Shown here: positions 50,701 through 63,600 of the stretch, piece by piece
How positions within the stretch are numbered: position 1 is the stretch's first letter
Layout of the letters: the number at the start of each line of letters is the position of its first letter
Source of the DNA: Amblyornis subalaris
Lineage: Eukaryota > Chordata > Aves > Passeriformes > Ptilonorhynchidae
Reading direction: 5' to 3'
Length of the DNA stretch: 64,000 nt
Assembly (NCBI GenBank): GCA_018881555.1
Contig: JACAXG010000053.1
Coordinates: 4,391,210-4,455,209 of the forward strand
Program-made: the position numbers and the translations under genes
Notes under the pieces: generated by a model
Seen by the model: only the letters and a program-made list of their open reading frames with translations
What the model was told of the DNA's origin: nothing
Database searches by the model: none

Positions 50701-53700
50701 ATCTGCAACTGGAAATGTCACTTCTTGTGAAGCAATTTTATGTGCTGGTGACTGGACATTTTTCATTTGAAATTAAATTCCTCTTGGCCCCTCTGCATAT
50801 TAAGGTTTGGATTGATGAGTAATTTCTCACAAATCTGTGCTTCATCTGTGTTTTGCATCTTCCTTTTCTGCTTCTCTCAACACTCTGCAAATTGATGGCA
50901 AGAAGAGAGCATGACTCAAATTTTTATTTGTTAGGCCTTCTGATTGTCTCTCATATAGGAATTTTTCTGTTTAAAAGTTGATCTGTCAACCATAACTAGA
51001 CCTTTGCAAAATTGATAAACAGGTGAAGGAATCACTCTGCTTTATGAGTTCCAGCAATAGGCCAACAAATATAGTCTGGTACTGGCTAAGCAAAGCCTAT
51101 GAGTTAACTACATTTTAATGAAGTGAAGTGTGTAGTTTGGGTTTGCTCTGAGACAGGTGTTTGACTAAAGGATCAACTTTCTGTTTTCCAATATTTTCTG
51201 CAAGCTTAGGAAGACATTTTGGAACTAAATAGGCAACCTTCCCCAAAGTGCTCTCCTGACTGCAGCCTTTCTACATCCTTAAGGTTGATCTCACTGCCTC
51301 TTTCTCATACTTCGACTTCTGACTAGACTGAGCCTCTGATGCAGATGTCAGCATGTTCCCAATTATTATGGCAATGTCCTTGAGTGGAGCCATCTCCAGT
51401 CAGAAAAATCTGTAGAGTTGAATATAGCAAAGTGCTATTTCAACTCAAGTTTGGCTTTCTTCCAGCTGACATAGCATTTGTTCCCAAAGTCAATTCCAGG
51501 ACAATTTTTTTTTCCCTTTTCTCTTTTTTCTCCTTTCTCTGCTCCTTTCTCCCAAAGCCATTTCAGGGAAGAGAAGTCACATCAGTTGTATTGATATCTG
51601 AAAGACACAGCTGAATATGAATTCTTGGTTGTTTTTCAGTTGATGTTCTGTGCCATTTTTATCAGGAATCTTTTTCACAGGCTCATCTATGAGACGAGGG
51701 GGATATCTGAATGCAATTCATTTGGGATTTTCACATTTAAAAGTTTGCCCTTCTTCCCCCTTCGAGATAGCTATCTGGGTGTAATGTATCTGTTGGCATT
51801 ATTTCACTGAAAAACAGGAAAATGTCTCTGTTCTTGCCTGATAATGCTCTTTTGCTATGAAGAAATTTTGCCAGAATCAACCCATCTTCTATTGCCGTGT
51901 GAAGTTTCCAGAATAACAATGGGTGCTGACTTCCAAATATTTAGAGTTCTCTAATTAGAAGCAATCATCTGTGTGCTCCACAGTGGGGGAATTGTGTATG
52001 CCTTCCTCACCCTCCTGGCCCCAAGGGGGCTGGAATGAATGCTGGGGTGTAAGAAAGCAACTCCTGTACCAGGCAAAAGGCCCATGAGCTGTGGGACAGC
52101 ACTGCCCTGGCTTTGTAATGTTTTCCAGAGAAGCCATGCCCCACCAGGAGAAAGCCCAGTGAAAATGGGCAGACCCCAAACCTGAAATGTAATCTGAAAG
52201 GTTGTGCTTTTCTTACTTGCAAGAAGCTAGGCCTGATGTTCCAGTGAGGATATAACATGAACTGTTCCTCTCTGGTAGCATCCCAAGTTGTGTTTTTGAA
52301 AAAAAATGAGGCTCTGGATCCAGGGCTCATGATACATCTTTCAAAGAAGTATTTCTCTCAAAATATGCTAACATCCCATGTGGAATAAGATCAGTGAGAA
52401 CCCTGGAGCATGTTGGGATGCTGTGCTCCCTTGTGTAGTAAAGGATAGAGGCAAAATCTTTTTAGAAAAGAAATGTAAAATCCATCTGAAACCTCATGAG
52501 CTGGTGCTGTGCAGCATCTTCTCTGGCTGCGCTGATGAGGAAATCTCTGAAGTGTCAGTGTGGGTTTCTGGGTGAGGGGCAGGGTGCACAGGTAACTGCT
52601 GCAGTGTGCACATTCAAATCCTACTCTATTACCTCCACGAGAAATCTCACTATTCCAGCCAAGCCCTGAGGCTGTCTGCCCTGCCAGCACAGAGCACACC
52701 CCTGACACAGCCTCTGTCCCAAAGCAGGTGTTCACCATGGGCATTTCCCTCTGCTGGTTCTGCTGGGGGCTGAGACTGATACGTGGCTGAAATTTCTCTT
52801 CTTNTGCTAAACCTGTGTCAGCTGAATCACGTCCTTAGTGAAAGGCACTTCCTGCCATTGCCTTGACCAGACAGCACAGACCATTNGGGACTTAATTGTT
52901 GGTATTAATGAGGCGCTCAATGCATGTAAACTTCACTGGTGTTTGCTGTAGTTCTTATGGTTATAATGTTGTTGTAGCTCTTAGTGCTTATGGTTGTAAA
53001 GCTCGAGATTCATGGAAAACTAGGAAAAAAGGGGATGGAGGGAGAATGCCACGAGGTTGCCAGGGTCTTGTCCCTGCTCCTGGGTATGATCAGCAATGCT
53101 TCAGTTATGCATCACTGCTGTTAATTTACCCTGTGTTTGAAGAACTCTGAATAAAATCTGTTCCTGTGCTTTGTTATCATTATACGTAGTTTTTATAATG
53201 TTTGATCTGAGTCATTCTTGCTCCGATTTCAGCCCATTACTCCTTATCTGCCGTGGTTATGGAGAACAGATCGTTCTATTGACTTTGTACCATGTTTCTA
53301 TGTGCTTGGCAGTCCATTATCACCCTGCCCAGAGCATTCTCCTCACTAGATGAAAACAATGCCATTTTCTGTAACGCCTCCTGACACCTCATATTTTCTA
53401 GATGTCTTTCTTGCTCTTTGAACTCTCTTCCTTTTGTGCCCTTTTATTTATTTAAAGTACTCAGTGTGGGAGATAATGCTTCATCTGGGGGCTTAGGAAG
53501 CTGAGCAGAGCAGAAGAATGACTTGTATTGCAGGTGATGTGCACTCCTATATTTATCAATCCTGGTGTGTTCAGTTTTCATAACAGCACGACTTCACCAA
53601 GGCACATTCNCCTTACAGTCTGCTACACCCCAAATCCTTCTCTGAAGAGCTGTTGTCTGGACAGTCTGAACAGTTTTCCCCAACCTCTCTTTGTACAGTT

Positions 53701-54176
53701 GGTTGCTCCTGTGTGCCTGTAGTAACTACACTTCCAGCCGTGTTGAATTTCAGAGCATGTCTTCAAATGATGAAATAATCTCATATAATCTTGTCCTCCG
53801 GTGTAATTGCGTTCCCTCCAGACTTGTGCGCTGCAAATTTTAATAAGCATGTCCTCTACTTCCTCCTCTCCTTCACTAATGTTAGTGTGGAAGAGAACCA
53901 AGAACAAGAANAAAAAGGGGGGAAACCTGCTTGACATCTCTTTTTGCTTTCACAGTGTCCCATTAATGACACTCATGTGCATCCTCCATTTGTTGCTGTT
54001 TTCATCAAGGCTGTGCTCCCTTGGTTGCTTGTGGGAACGTCTGTGAATGCAGAATCCAAAGAAATGTGGCTATACACGAAATAAAAACTATAAAAATATT
54101 TTTGTGCAGAGGTGTCTGGAGCTTTCCTGCAGAAGTGAAAACTCATGGGCTGCTAATATACTATCTCCCTCTTCAG

Positions 54177-54192
54177 TTTGATTATAATCAAA
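54177..54192. repeat. Perfect 16-bp AT-rich palindrome
   Basis: The sequence tttgattataatcaaa is identical to its own reverse complement. It contains two inverted TGATTA cores, a word bound by homeodomain proteins as dimers. The next bases outward do not pair, so the palindrome is exactly 16 bp. Confidence 0.85.
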
Positions 54193-55559
54193 TTGCAACA
54201 GCGAGTGATTATCCAAAACAATGTGGGTGTAAGTGCATGTTCCTCACAGGAATATCTTTATATGAGATAAAAATCATGCAGAGAAATGCCAATCAGTCAT
54301 GAACATAGGGATTTTGGAAGCTGGGAAGTAGCAGATATTGGAATGGTCACACTCCTGGCTTCAAATGTTCAAAAACATGCAACTAGGTGCTGGCATTCAG
54401 GAACATTGGCATTGAAAGCTCCCATGGTAGAAGGCCCCATAGACTTGAAAGCTAAATTATTTCACAGATTGAAATGTAGGTTCAAGTTCTATATAGGTCC
54501 CCAAATCCCTTGCCAGTGCGTGGGNTTTGCAGTAGGTTCTTCTCATAGTACTTTTGCACTTCTTTATGTGCGACAGCTGGGGAGAATGGAGATGGTGTGT
54601 GCGGCACTGACAAGTGCTCAAACTGAAATAATCCTGANGAAGAGAATCTTCATGCCACTTTCTCTCTGGGTTTCTGATGATAACAGCAGATGTCTGCAGG
54701 CATGGAAGATGCAGGCTCCTGCTGTGAAAGACTGTAATAATGAGAAGCATTTGATGAGCTGACTGTGTTTCATTCTTGCTGATGAGTCGATACTTTAAGT
54801 ATACAAATTATTACGGCAACTTTGATCAGATTTAGTTTAGGTGCAACTCGAATTGATTCCAAGAGAGGCAGCTTGCGTGGATTGAAAAGTAACTAAGATG
54901 TGCTATCTTGCTGGCTTTGTTTTTCATTCCTTCCTCATCCCTGCTTCCCCATCTACTTAGCACTGATTTTATGTTAAGTATCTCCTTAGAATTGTCTTGT
55001 TCTGCAGTCTTCAATGTTTAAGGTTGCGTGGCATCATTTTGGTTGCCTGGGTATCACAAGTATAGGGAAAACAGTCTTCTTGTTAAATATGAGCCTTACA
55101 GAGATACTCTGGCGGAGTCAAACTGCAGAACAACCCGTCTCTTGCTGCAGTCCGTGGGTGCCCTGTTGGCTCTGTGTTGGAGGGAACCTGGGGGACCTGT
55201 ACAGGATGACAAATGCAGAGGCTGGGGCTAATGCTGCCCTTCAGAGCAGTCGTTGGGGCTGGTGGCCTGGAACACTTCCAGGGAAAGGGTACTGATACCA
55301 GAGTATCTTCACACATCGCTGCTAACTCTGGGAAGGAAAGTGCCTGAGGGAAGGACAAAACTCTGTAAACAACTCAGAGATGGAAATACGTGCAGCAGCC
55401 CCTTCGGTTGCTTTGACCGAGGGCAGGCCAGCAGGAAGCCTGTAGCAAGCTGTTGCTTTCCCCAGGTCAAGGAAAACATTTGAGGAGTAATCTCCACCTG
55501 CTTTATTTTGCTTCTCGTTCTTGCGGAACAGTGGGGGTTGGAGAATAAATGTGCAGCAG

Positions 55560-56130
55560 TTACTGTTTCGTGGCCAGCGCCCCAGGGAACCGGGTCCCAC
55601 CTGGTAGCTGTGCTGCTCTGCAGCCACCCGCCTGCCTATGNAAACTGCTGCCGGCAGCAGGTGCCCTCCTGGCTCCGACAGCTCTGGCTCCACTTCCTCC
55701 GAAAGATCCCCCAGACCTGTAGTGAGTTGAAATATATATCCCTTCCCGCATGCCAGAAGGTCCTGCCCTGAGCTTTCCTACATCCAGAAGGACCGGGTGC
55801 TGCCTGTCAGCCCAGCACAGCTGCGAGGACGTGGGGTTGGAGGAGCCGCAGTGGGGCTGGAGGAGCTGCAATGGGGCTGGAGGAGCCGCAGTGGGGCTGG
55901 AGGAGCCGCAATGGGCCAACACTCCGAGGGCCGGCGATGACCGCTCCTGTGCCGCTCCTGTGCCGCTCCCGTCTCGGCCGGCAGCGGCGCGGTGGCTGCG
56001 GAGCGGAGGCGGGCAGAGCGGGTCATTTTTGGAGAGCTGCTGGTGAATGTGTCACGGAGCTGCAGCCTTCACACCGCCCCGGCAGCCAGCAGCGGCCGCC
56101 CTGTCGTGAGCCCAGCGCTATAATTAGCTG
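55560..56130. promoter_or_regulatory. GC-rich intronic patch with minisatellite
   Basis: GC and CpG rise across this stretch, especially 55930-56110, which includes a GC-box-like ggaggcggg (56005-56013) and is followed by a TAATTA homeodomain core (56121-56126). A 20-bp minisatellite lies inside it. This could be an intronic regulatory element or simply a locally GC-rich segment with a tandem expansion. No exon was recognised. Confidence 0.25.
55832..55916. repeat. 20-bp minisatellite, four units plus a partial
   Basis: The unit tggggctggaggagccgcag is repeated at 55832-55851, 55852-55871, 55872-55891 and 55892-55911, followed by a 5-bp partial. Units differ at one to three positions (ggtt versus ggct, gccg versus gctg, and a final g or a). 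Alternate units share their last base, which hints that a 40-bp two-unit block was duplicated. The G-rich strand carries regularly spaced GGGG and GG runs. Confidence 0.95.
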
Positions 56131-58189
56131 GTGGCAATCAGCTTGCTGCTGTCACAGGGATTCAGGCTGACTAGGGGGGGGTGAACGCGCAGAGCCACGG
56201 CGCTTGTGCTTTAATGACTGTGTTTTCCCGCTGCCGGGGCCAACTGACTTCTTCAGCCTGGATTTTGGGCTCATTTGAGGCTTTATTTTTGTAATTCGGG
56301 AGTAGGTTGGTCTTCGCTTTCCCCGAGTAAATTCTAGGAGATACAGTGAAGAATTAATAGGCCTTATTGACATTCCTCTTCAACCCCTTCAATTTACAGG
56401 AAGCTTTCGTCAATTAAAAGACCTCACTGATTGGAATACGTGCAGATCCGTTTCTGGAGACGGTCTCNGTTTATGCCTTTAACCCGTGTCCTTACTATGT
56501 CAGTCCACTCAGCTTCAACCACTCGGGAATACAGGAACCCTGACGGNGTTTGAAGTTCTGTTTTCTGAAAGCATTTCTTTATGTTGAAAGATCCTGGGTC
56601 TTTTTTAGCTAAGATTGCTTTCAGCACTGATGAATGGGCAAAATTATGTATCCCTCGACCTTCTGACTTGAATAATCTACCTGAGAAGGAGGATGGAGAA
56701 GAGATTGTGACAGTGTACACCACCAAATGTTTTGTAGGAGCCAAACCTAGGAAAGGACGATACCACATTCTGTTTGCTCTATTTTTATTTACAACATGAT
56801 AAGCCAGCACATCAGGATTTGTACTGGCTTTTAATAGATTTTGGGAATGCAGTTAACTTAAATGGTTTTAAGTTAATGTACCTGCCTGATCTGGCACATT
56901 ANCCATTTCCATTATTTTGTTCTGTGGAANTTCCCCTCTGAAAATGATCACTGTACCTAAGGTTTGGGGGTTTTTTGTTGCTGGTATGTCATTCTACAGC
57001 ACTAGCACTTCCCTGGCAGTTTTTAAGAGCTTGACTGTGGGAAAGGAGAATGAGGTCTCACATCTTTGTGAGCGGGGTAGGATCCAGAAGTCTGCATTAC
57101 ATCAGCAACACTGATTTTGACCTGATTCTATCAAACTCAAATGCTGACAGTAAGAGCTGGAAACATGAACTCCTTTTGGTGTCTGCAGTTGCAGGGTGCA
57201 ATCAGCCTCCCCTGCATTTGGCTGGAGAGCTGGACAGTGTCTGGAAGTGTACTGGGTACTAACAAACTTGGGGGCTCTTTTTTAAGGCTGGAGTTTTTTT
57301 CTCAATCTGTCAAATAAAGTGTTCATGTTTGCTTATTGACGGATTTGGTCTGTGCCCTGACAGCCCTCCTTTGCAGCTGTGATCAGCCCTTCGAGCACAG
57401 CTCTCCAGGCTTTGCCTCTAATTCGAGTTACTGGTTTTGCATGGAGCTCCCATCTAATGCCTTCGTGCAGCCTCCTGCTCTCCTACACAAGGGTAAAGCC
57501 ATTTATGTGAGAAAGCCCACAGCAAACTCAGCAGGTCTGTGCCTGGATCTCAGTGGTGTGGCTCTGAACCACTAATCTCTCCTGTGGTTGCTCATGTGCA
57601 TTTGGAAGCNTGAAATGACATCACAAGGCTTTAAAGCTGACCCTGTCAGATAATTTTGCAGCCTTATCTTTCGAAGTCAAAAGTTTTCTCTTCAAATCTA
57701 TACCTATGTTATAATCCGTGGCACCTTCTTTGTGCCCATCTCTTTCCTTGGTCTGCCCTCTTTCATGAATTACTCACCAATTCATAAATAAACAAGGATG
57801 CAAGTACATTTTGGGAGGTTTTGCAAATGTCGTTTATAGAATAAATTTTTTTGGTACAAAAGATAACTCTAAAAAGCATTTGACATGAGATAACAAGACT
57901 GTAATCGTAAGGACCCGCTTCACTCCCAAATTGCCATACCCTGAAGGAGTTTTTAGGAGGCAGTGCTGCTTGCAGTGTGTGATGCTGGAAGTGTGTGCTG
58001 CCTGACGTACTGTGGAACCGATACCCAGCCTTAGTGGCTGTAATCGCAGCATGCGGCAGCCAGATCCACCGCAACAAGCAGAACTGCTCTTCGGTGTCGT
58101 GGGATTTCCTCAGTGCTAGGGCTTAACAGAAGGATGGGGACATCTCCTCGCTGAGACATTCGAAACTCAAACTCTCCAAAGCGGTTTTC

Positions 58190-58460
58190 ACGAGGCCGTG
58201 TCACCTGCTGTGCGTACCGCGTGTTTGGCGCCGAGGCTGGCACAAACCGATTTGTGGACGCTCTGTTTGCCTCGTGCTCCGCGCCGTGCCGTGTTCCAGA
58301 CGGGAAGGGAAAAGCACTGGGTCTGCTGCTCTCATCACCTGGGAGAGGGATTATGACGGGAAGCAGAGCATCCAGCGTAGCTGGAGCTGTTGCCCATATA
58401 TCTGCTGCTCACATAACCGATAATCTCCTGCGTTCAGCACGAAGCATCCGGAACAAAGTG
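58190..58460. promoter_or_regulatory. Small CpG-rich intronic patch
   Basis: CpGs cluster at about 58190-58310, including TTTGGCGC at 58224-58231, which fits the E2F consensus TTTSGCGC. The stretch is too short to be a classical CpG island. No splice-bounded exon was recognised in it. A regulatory role is inferred only from CpG retention in an otherwise CpG-poor intron. Confidence 0.2.
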
Positions 58461-60633
58461 CTACCCACGCCGCTCCCCTGCTGACATCCATCGTTCCAGT
58501 CCCCATCTGCTCGCAGGTTTCCAGGGCATCAGCTGTGTTCCCAGCTGCTGGTCCTCCTCGCTTGTCACTCGGGTCCTGGGACAGGCTTCCTGAGGAGTTG
58601 CCCACTAATCCAGTCCCTGGGGGCTGGCAGATTCCCCCTTCGAAACGCAGCTCCTTAGATTTTTTGTACTTGGATGTCGATGTGTGTGTAAATTCCTCTA
58701 ACGTATAAAATCATACGTGCAGAACTCCTAGAAAAAAAAAATTAATTTGCCATATGCCATTGGCTGCTTTGCCAGGCTTCTCTCCCCTCACCTGATCTGC
58801 GCTTTCAGCCCTGTTTCAGCCCTAGAGTGTCTTAAAGTCTTAGACATGTTTTCCAGTCACTCAGTCTGCCACAGAAATGTTTTTCTCCCCTGGACCTGCA
58901 AGTTTCTCTGGCTGAAGCGAGTGAAAGGTGCAATTTAAACAGCCATAGCTTTAATCGTGTTCTTGGACTGCTCCTCAACAAGATTTACGCTGCAAGAGAA
59001 GCAGGAATTTTTCCTTCCCCCTGGGACTTGTAGCACTTCCATCTTACTTTGGAAAGGACCCAAGATACCAATTTTTAACATTCTTACTCTCTTTACAAGA
59101 AAGTGTAAGTGTTCTACATCATGTAACAGACTTCAGCATGCTCCAAGCCTGGTATCCATCATATTGAAGGGATGCAAAAAAGTAACTGCGGTAGGATTTG
59201 AAAAGCCATCTGAGGAATTTCCAGAAAGGTGACATATGGATGATACAGGGTAGCTCTTTTTTAACATTTCTATCTTGCCATCCAAGCCCAATTGTGGCTT
59301 TACCACCTGTGAACAATCCGCGGTTTCAAACTCATGCTGCAGTCACCTTGTATGCCCTTCTTCCCCATCACATTTTCCAATTCCTGCTTTCAGACTCTGC
59401 TACAGAGTGACTTGAAGGGACTCTTCAAATTTGGCAGGAACGATGTGGCTGCTATAGAGCCTCTAATGCATCCTTCTGCATTTTATTCATCACTGAAAGC
59501 GGATTTGGAGAGGGTGAGGATTCTGAATAAAGTGTGTAAAATTTTGCTGCCAACAGCATGATAATTAAAAGAGAGAAGATAGCAGTACATGTAATAATAT
59601 TGCTACATGTGCACAAAGCAGGGCTGGTCTTAATGTTGCAAGTTGGGTATTTCTGAGCCATGTGCCTTTAAGACCTACATAATGCTGTTACATTACCTTA
59701 GGGTTTTTCTTTTGAATTTCCAGCTTCAGAAAACCAAGCTTGATTTTCTTTTTTTCCTTCCGTCCCCTGACGACGCTCTCAAAACCTGGGGGTGTTTATT
59801 TGAAAGAAGACTCCCTGCACATGAGATATTATGGTGTGATAAGACACCTTGCAGTAAATAGGGGTAGAATCACGTGGACATCCCTGTCAGGGCTGCCATG
59901 GCTGGGTGAGTGTTACCTCCCCTTCACGACACCAGCTCTGTGATTAAGGGCAGCTACAACTAATTTTTCTCTATTGCTCCCTGACATCTCGTGGCAGCAC
60001 CAGGTAATGCAGTTAATTGCTTAAAATTTTGCCAGGAGAGCAGCTCTGGCATTAGGTTTTGAAGCTTCAGTATCCTTAGAGGAAAACAAACTAACGTGGC
60101 TGTTGGTATTGTGTTTTGGAGTGGCTTTCCCCCCTGAAGAAGAACACTTCTATAAGGATGCATTTTGAACAGGCCAGACCTTTCAATAAATTGTGGGTGT
60201 TTATCTATATCTCTCATATTAGAAATTAAATGAAAAGCTTGCATTAACATGGTGCNTCTTGCTTTAAAATGTTGCCATTGAAATTTCACTAAGAAGTGCT
60301 TTGATGCTTGGAGAGGGAGAGGTTGATGATAGCAGAGCTGCAGAAGAGCTGAATGCNGTTGGCTGGTTCTTTGATATTTTCTTGCTCCAGCACTTAATTC
60401 CCCAAATGAGTTAGAGTTTGCTGGTTAGCTTTGAGAAAAAANCCAACTCTGGAAACAAAATTACGCTGCATTCTCAGCTAGAAAGAAACTTACTTTTGCT
60501 AGGAATAGCTGAGTCCTTTCTATTCCTTTCCTTTCATCCCCTTCTTAAGTGCTGGGTAGAGACAAAAATGAGGATAAAACAAGCAGAATGGGCAATAAAT
60601 GCACGTGTATGTGTGGCAGGTGCAACAAAACTT

Positions 60634-60695
60634 AAGGTTTGGTCTTGATGATCCTTCTGGGTCCCTTCCAACTCAGAACATTCTGTGATTTCTGT
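60634..60695 (+). repeat. CR1 LINE 3'-terminal fragment (plus strand)
   Basis: The segment contains the sense CR1 tail: a 'gatgatccttctgggtccct' type stretch, then tccaactcagaac and the terminal octamer attctgtg (60680-60687) with a degenerate second octamer. Only about 60 bp survive, so this is a severely truncated copy in the same orientation as TSPAN7. Confidence 0.88.
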
Positions 60696-63600
60696 AATTC
60701 CAATATATGAGCTCACTGCAGTTCCAGCTTAGGGGCTTGAGGTTTGTGTGTGGCTGCTGCGAAGGTGTCAGTGAACCTCCCCTTGACACTCGGGTGCTGT
60801 GTCACTTGGAAATAACAAGGTTTCTCTGTGAAGACCAGTGGCAGGAATAGGTGGATAAAGCATTGTTAACAGGTAGGGTGGCTTGCACTGTAATGGTTTG
60901 TTTTCTGTTCACAGGTTCCCCTTGTAATACCTGTTTCTGCCTCCTCTCTGGGTAGGAGCAGTGAGACCTTGGTGGGAATGGAAAGTGATGGTGATTAATT
61001 TTGTGTGGCACTGTAGATTGGACTCCTCTTCCAATTTTAGGTAGAGTGCTGGAAATCTGTGTTTCTTTTCCTCTCCAGTCTCCAGTCCCAAGATAAGAAA
61101 CTAGCCAACTAATACTGGGGAGTGCAATCCCCATAGCTTTTTATCTGCGCTGTATTCCAAAAGGGGCTTTTCCTCCATCAGTCCTGGTTTTGCACTCTGT
61201 GCCATCTTGGCAGTTCTTATACATAGATGGCATGGAATTACCAGCAGCTTGTCCCATCTTTCTCTGTCAATTTAATAAGGTAACAGCTACAAGTATCTTC
61301 TTTTTATTTTCTTCCTTGTTTTTGTTTTTTTTCTTTGCTTGTTTCGGAGCCCCTCCATCCTGGATTTTCTCTAAGAGGTTTCCCAGCTTTACCCCTCAGA
61401 CACAGTTGCCATTTGATGATCCCTGTGACTCCCCGAGTAGACGGCCACATATCCCAGTTTGCAGTGTTTGGAGGGAGGGCAGAACAGGAACAGCAGCTGC
61501 TGGCTGCCCTCANAGAGAACCTGAGGCAAGTGCCAGCGTTTATGTCCGTCAGCATTGCAGGGCTGAACTCTGCACAGAAGAGACTTCAGAGAACACTGGC
61601 CATGTTCAGCAGATGGGACAGTTCTGTGGAAGCCTGGATTTCACCAGAGACCCAGTACATGTCCCACTGAAATACCCGTGCGGTCCCAGCCTTCCAACGT
61701 CACAGAGGATGTTTTGGGGTGAGCAAAAATGCTCCAGCACAGTAGGAGATAACGGTGCCTCTGAACCAAGCATCTTATCTTGAAGGGCTCTGGCTGATGG
61801 ANCCAGGCTGTGACTAAAATCACTGAGAGCTCCAGAGAAAGGTGTCAGGGCAAAAAAAAAGAGCAACATCAGGATACCTTGAGCTTATTACCCCCATCCT
61901 TTGTGGTTTGCTTTGGAAAGTTTTAACAGAAACCATGCCATAGGAATGTGCCCAAATTACTGCTTCCTCCCCGCTTTGTCCAGTCATTCTTAAAACCCAA
62001 AGTTTAGTCCATTATTTTAGAATTATTTTCCATAGGGACTTTGTTGATAATATCAGATCGTTCTAGGTAGACTGTTACAGAGTCATTTCATCCTTGTTCA
62101 TGGTGTCAGCGTGCCATCCCATGCTGTAGAAAACAAAGCCCCTAAAATTAAACCCTGCACTTTACAAGGATGTTTGTAGTCTGAATTATACCCAAGTCCA
62201 TTATAGCTTATCGGGTAAAATATTTACCGTATGTGTTTTCCCACTGGGAAAGACAGCTAGCCTTGATGAGATGCTGAAACGCTCAGATGTTTTGAACGAG
62301 GAATCAAGGGGAGGCTCCTGGTTGGTGGCACAGGCAGCGTTAAGGACAATCTGAGCCTGTGAACTGCTACAACATCTCCCAGGCAATAAAACTGCACTCT
62401 GCAATCTTTTGTGTTCAAGATGACTGCATCTTAACCTACATAGCAATAATTTCCTGCTCACCAGTGAACGAGTGATCACATGGAAGTCTCCTCAACCCTT
62501 TCGTGGGGAAGGAGTGAGTGCACAGATCTTGGGTTTTGCAGTGAACCCAGGGCAGTCTTGGTCTACCTCCTGCCTTGGAGAACGATGTCCCCTTTATATC
62601 AACTGCTTCTCCTCTGTGTGGCAAAGAGCAATTTCTGCTCTCCTTCCTGACAGCAGGCTTTTGTGTGAAGGTGAAATAAACTCAGTGTGCCGAAGGTTTC
62701 ACACAGTGCAANGGCTCCAAATTCTTCAGTGCAGCCCACACCTTGGTAGAGGGGATGTGCCATGGAACTTCAGTATTGTGTAGCACCCCTGGAGTTGTTA
62801 CACCAGGCACTTCTGTGCAGAAGTACTGATTTTGTGTATTTTAGCTACATTTGCTGTGATTTAGCAATTGGGTGTAGATGGAGGCAGGACAGCTCTGTGC
62901 TTGCAGTCACACTCGAGGCATGACTTGGGAGCCAGTAGCTCAGCCCATTTGGGAGAACATCCCAGCACTGCTGCCTTTTAGCATTGCTCTGGGGTAAATG
63001 AGCTCAGGAACTTGCCACCATTGAGCCAGGAGGGGTTTGCTGCTTCCTTCTGTGCAGAAAATNCCTCTGCATTGGAATAGAAGATTTTGATTTAAAACCT
63101 TCATGTAACATTTGAGAGAGATTTTTTTTTTTCCCTCTCTGGTTATAATTGTTAAAGTAGGTCAAGGCTGAGATCCAGATCATCGTAAATCANCCCCCTC
63201 TAAAGGCAAATGTTTTGCTTTGTGGCCCGAGGGACTGAAATCAAGTCTGACAAGGCGCACAGACCTGCGTTTTACTCCTGGCTTTTCCGCACTGCCTCTG
63301 TCATTCTTTTCTCCATCTGGAGAGCGCTGCTTACCTCGCACTGCTCTTGTGGNGATTAATTAATCCCTCTGTTTGCACAGCGCTTTGAACATGCCCAAAC
63401 GAAGCGCTGTTGTTTTAATTGCCCTGTGGCTCTGTGCAGCCTCCTGCGGCAGCAGAGGCTGGGGGACGAAGGGATGGGCACAGCGAGGCCCCTGGGTGGT
63501 TCCTGGGCTCTGCCTGCNACCCCCACAGCCAGCCCGGGCGGAGGGGACAGCGGGTGGGACAGGCCTCGGGGTTGGGCACAGGCTCGTCGGGGCTTGTGCA

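Noticed and set aside
54478..54495. GGTTCAAGTTC, resembling a tRNA B-box
   Set aside because: No A-box lies at the right distance and no cloverleaf can be drawn, so no tRNA gene is called.
56424..56810. 128-codon minus-strand frame overlapping a 72-codon plus-strand frame
   Set aside because: Neither peptide is recognised. The minus frame contains N-derived unknown residues, and there is no sign of a processed pseudogene such as a poly(A) tail or target duplication.
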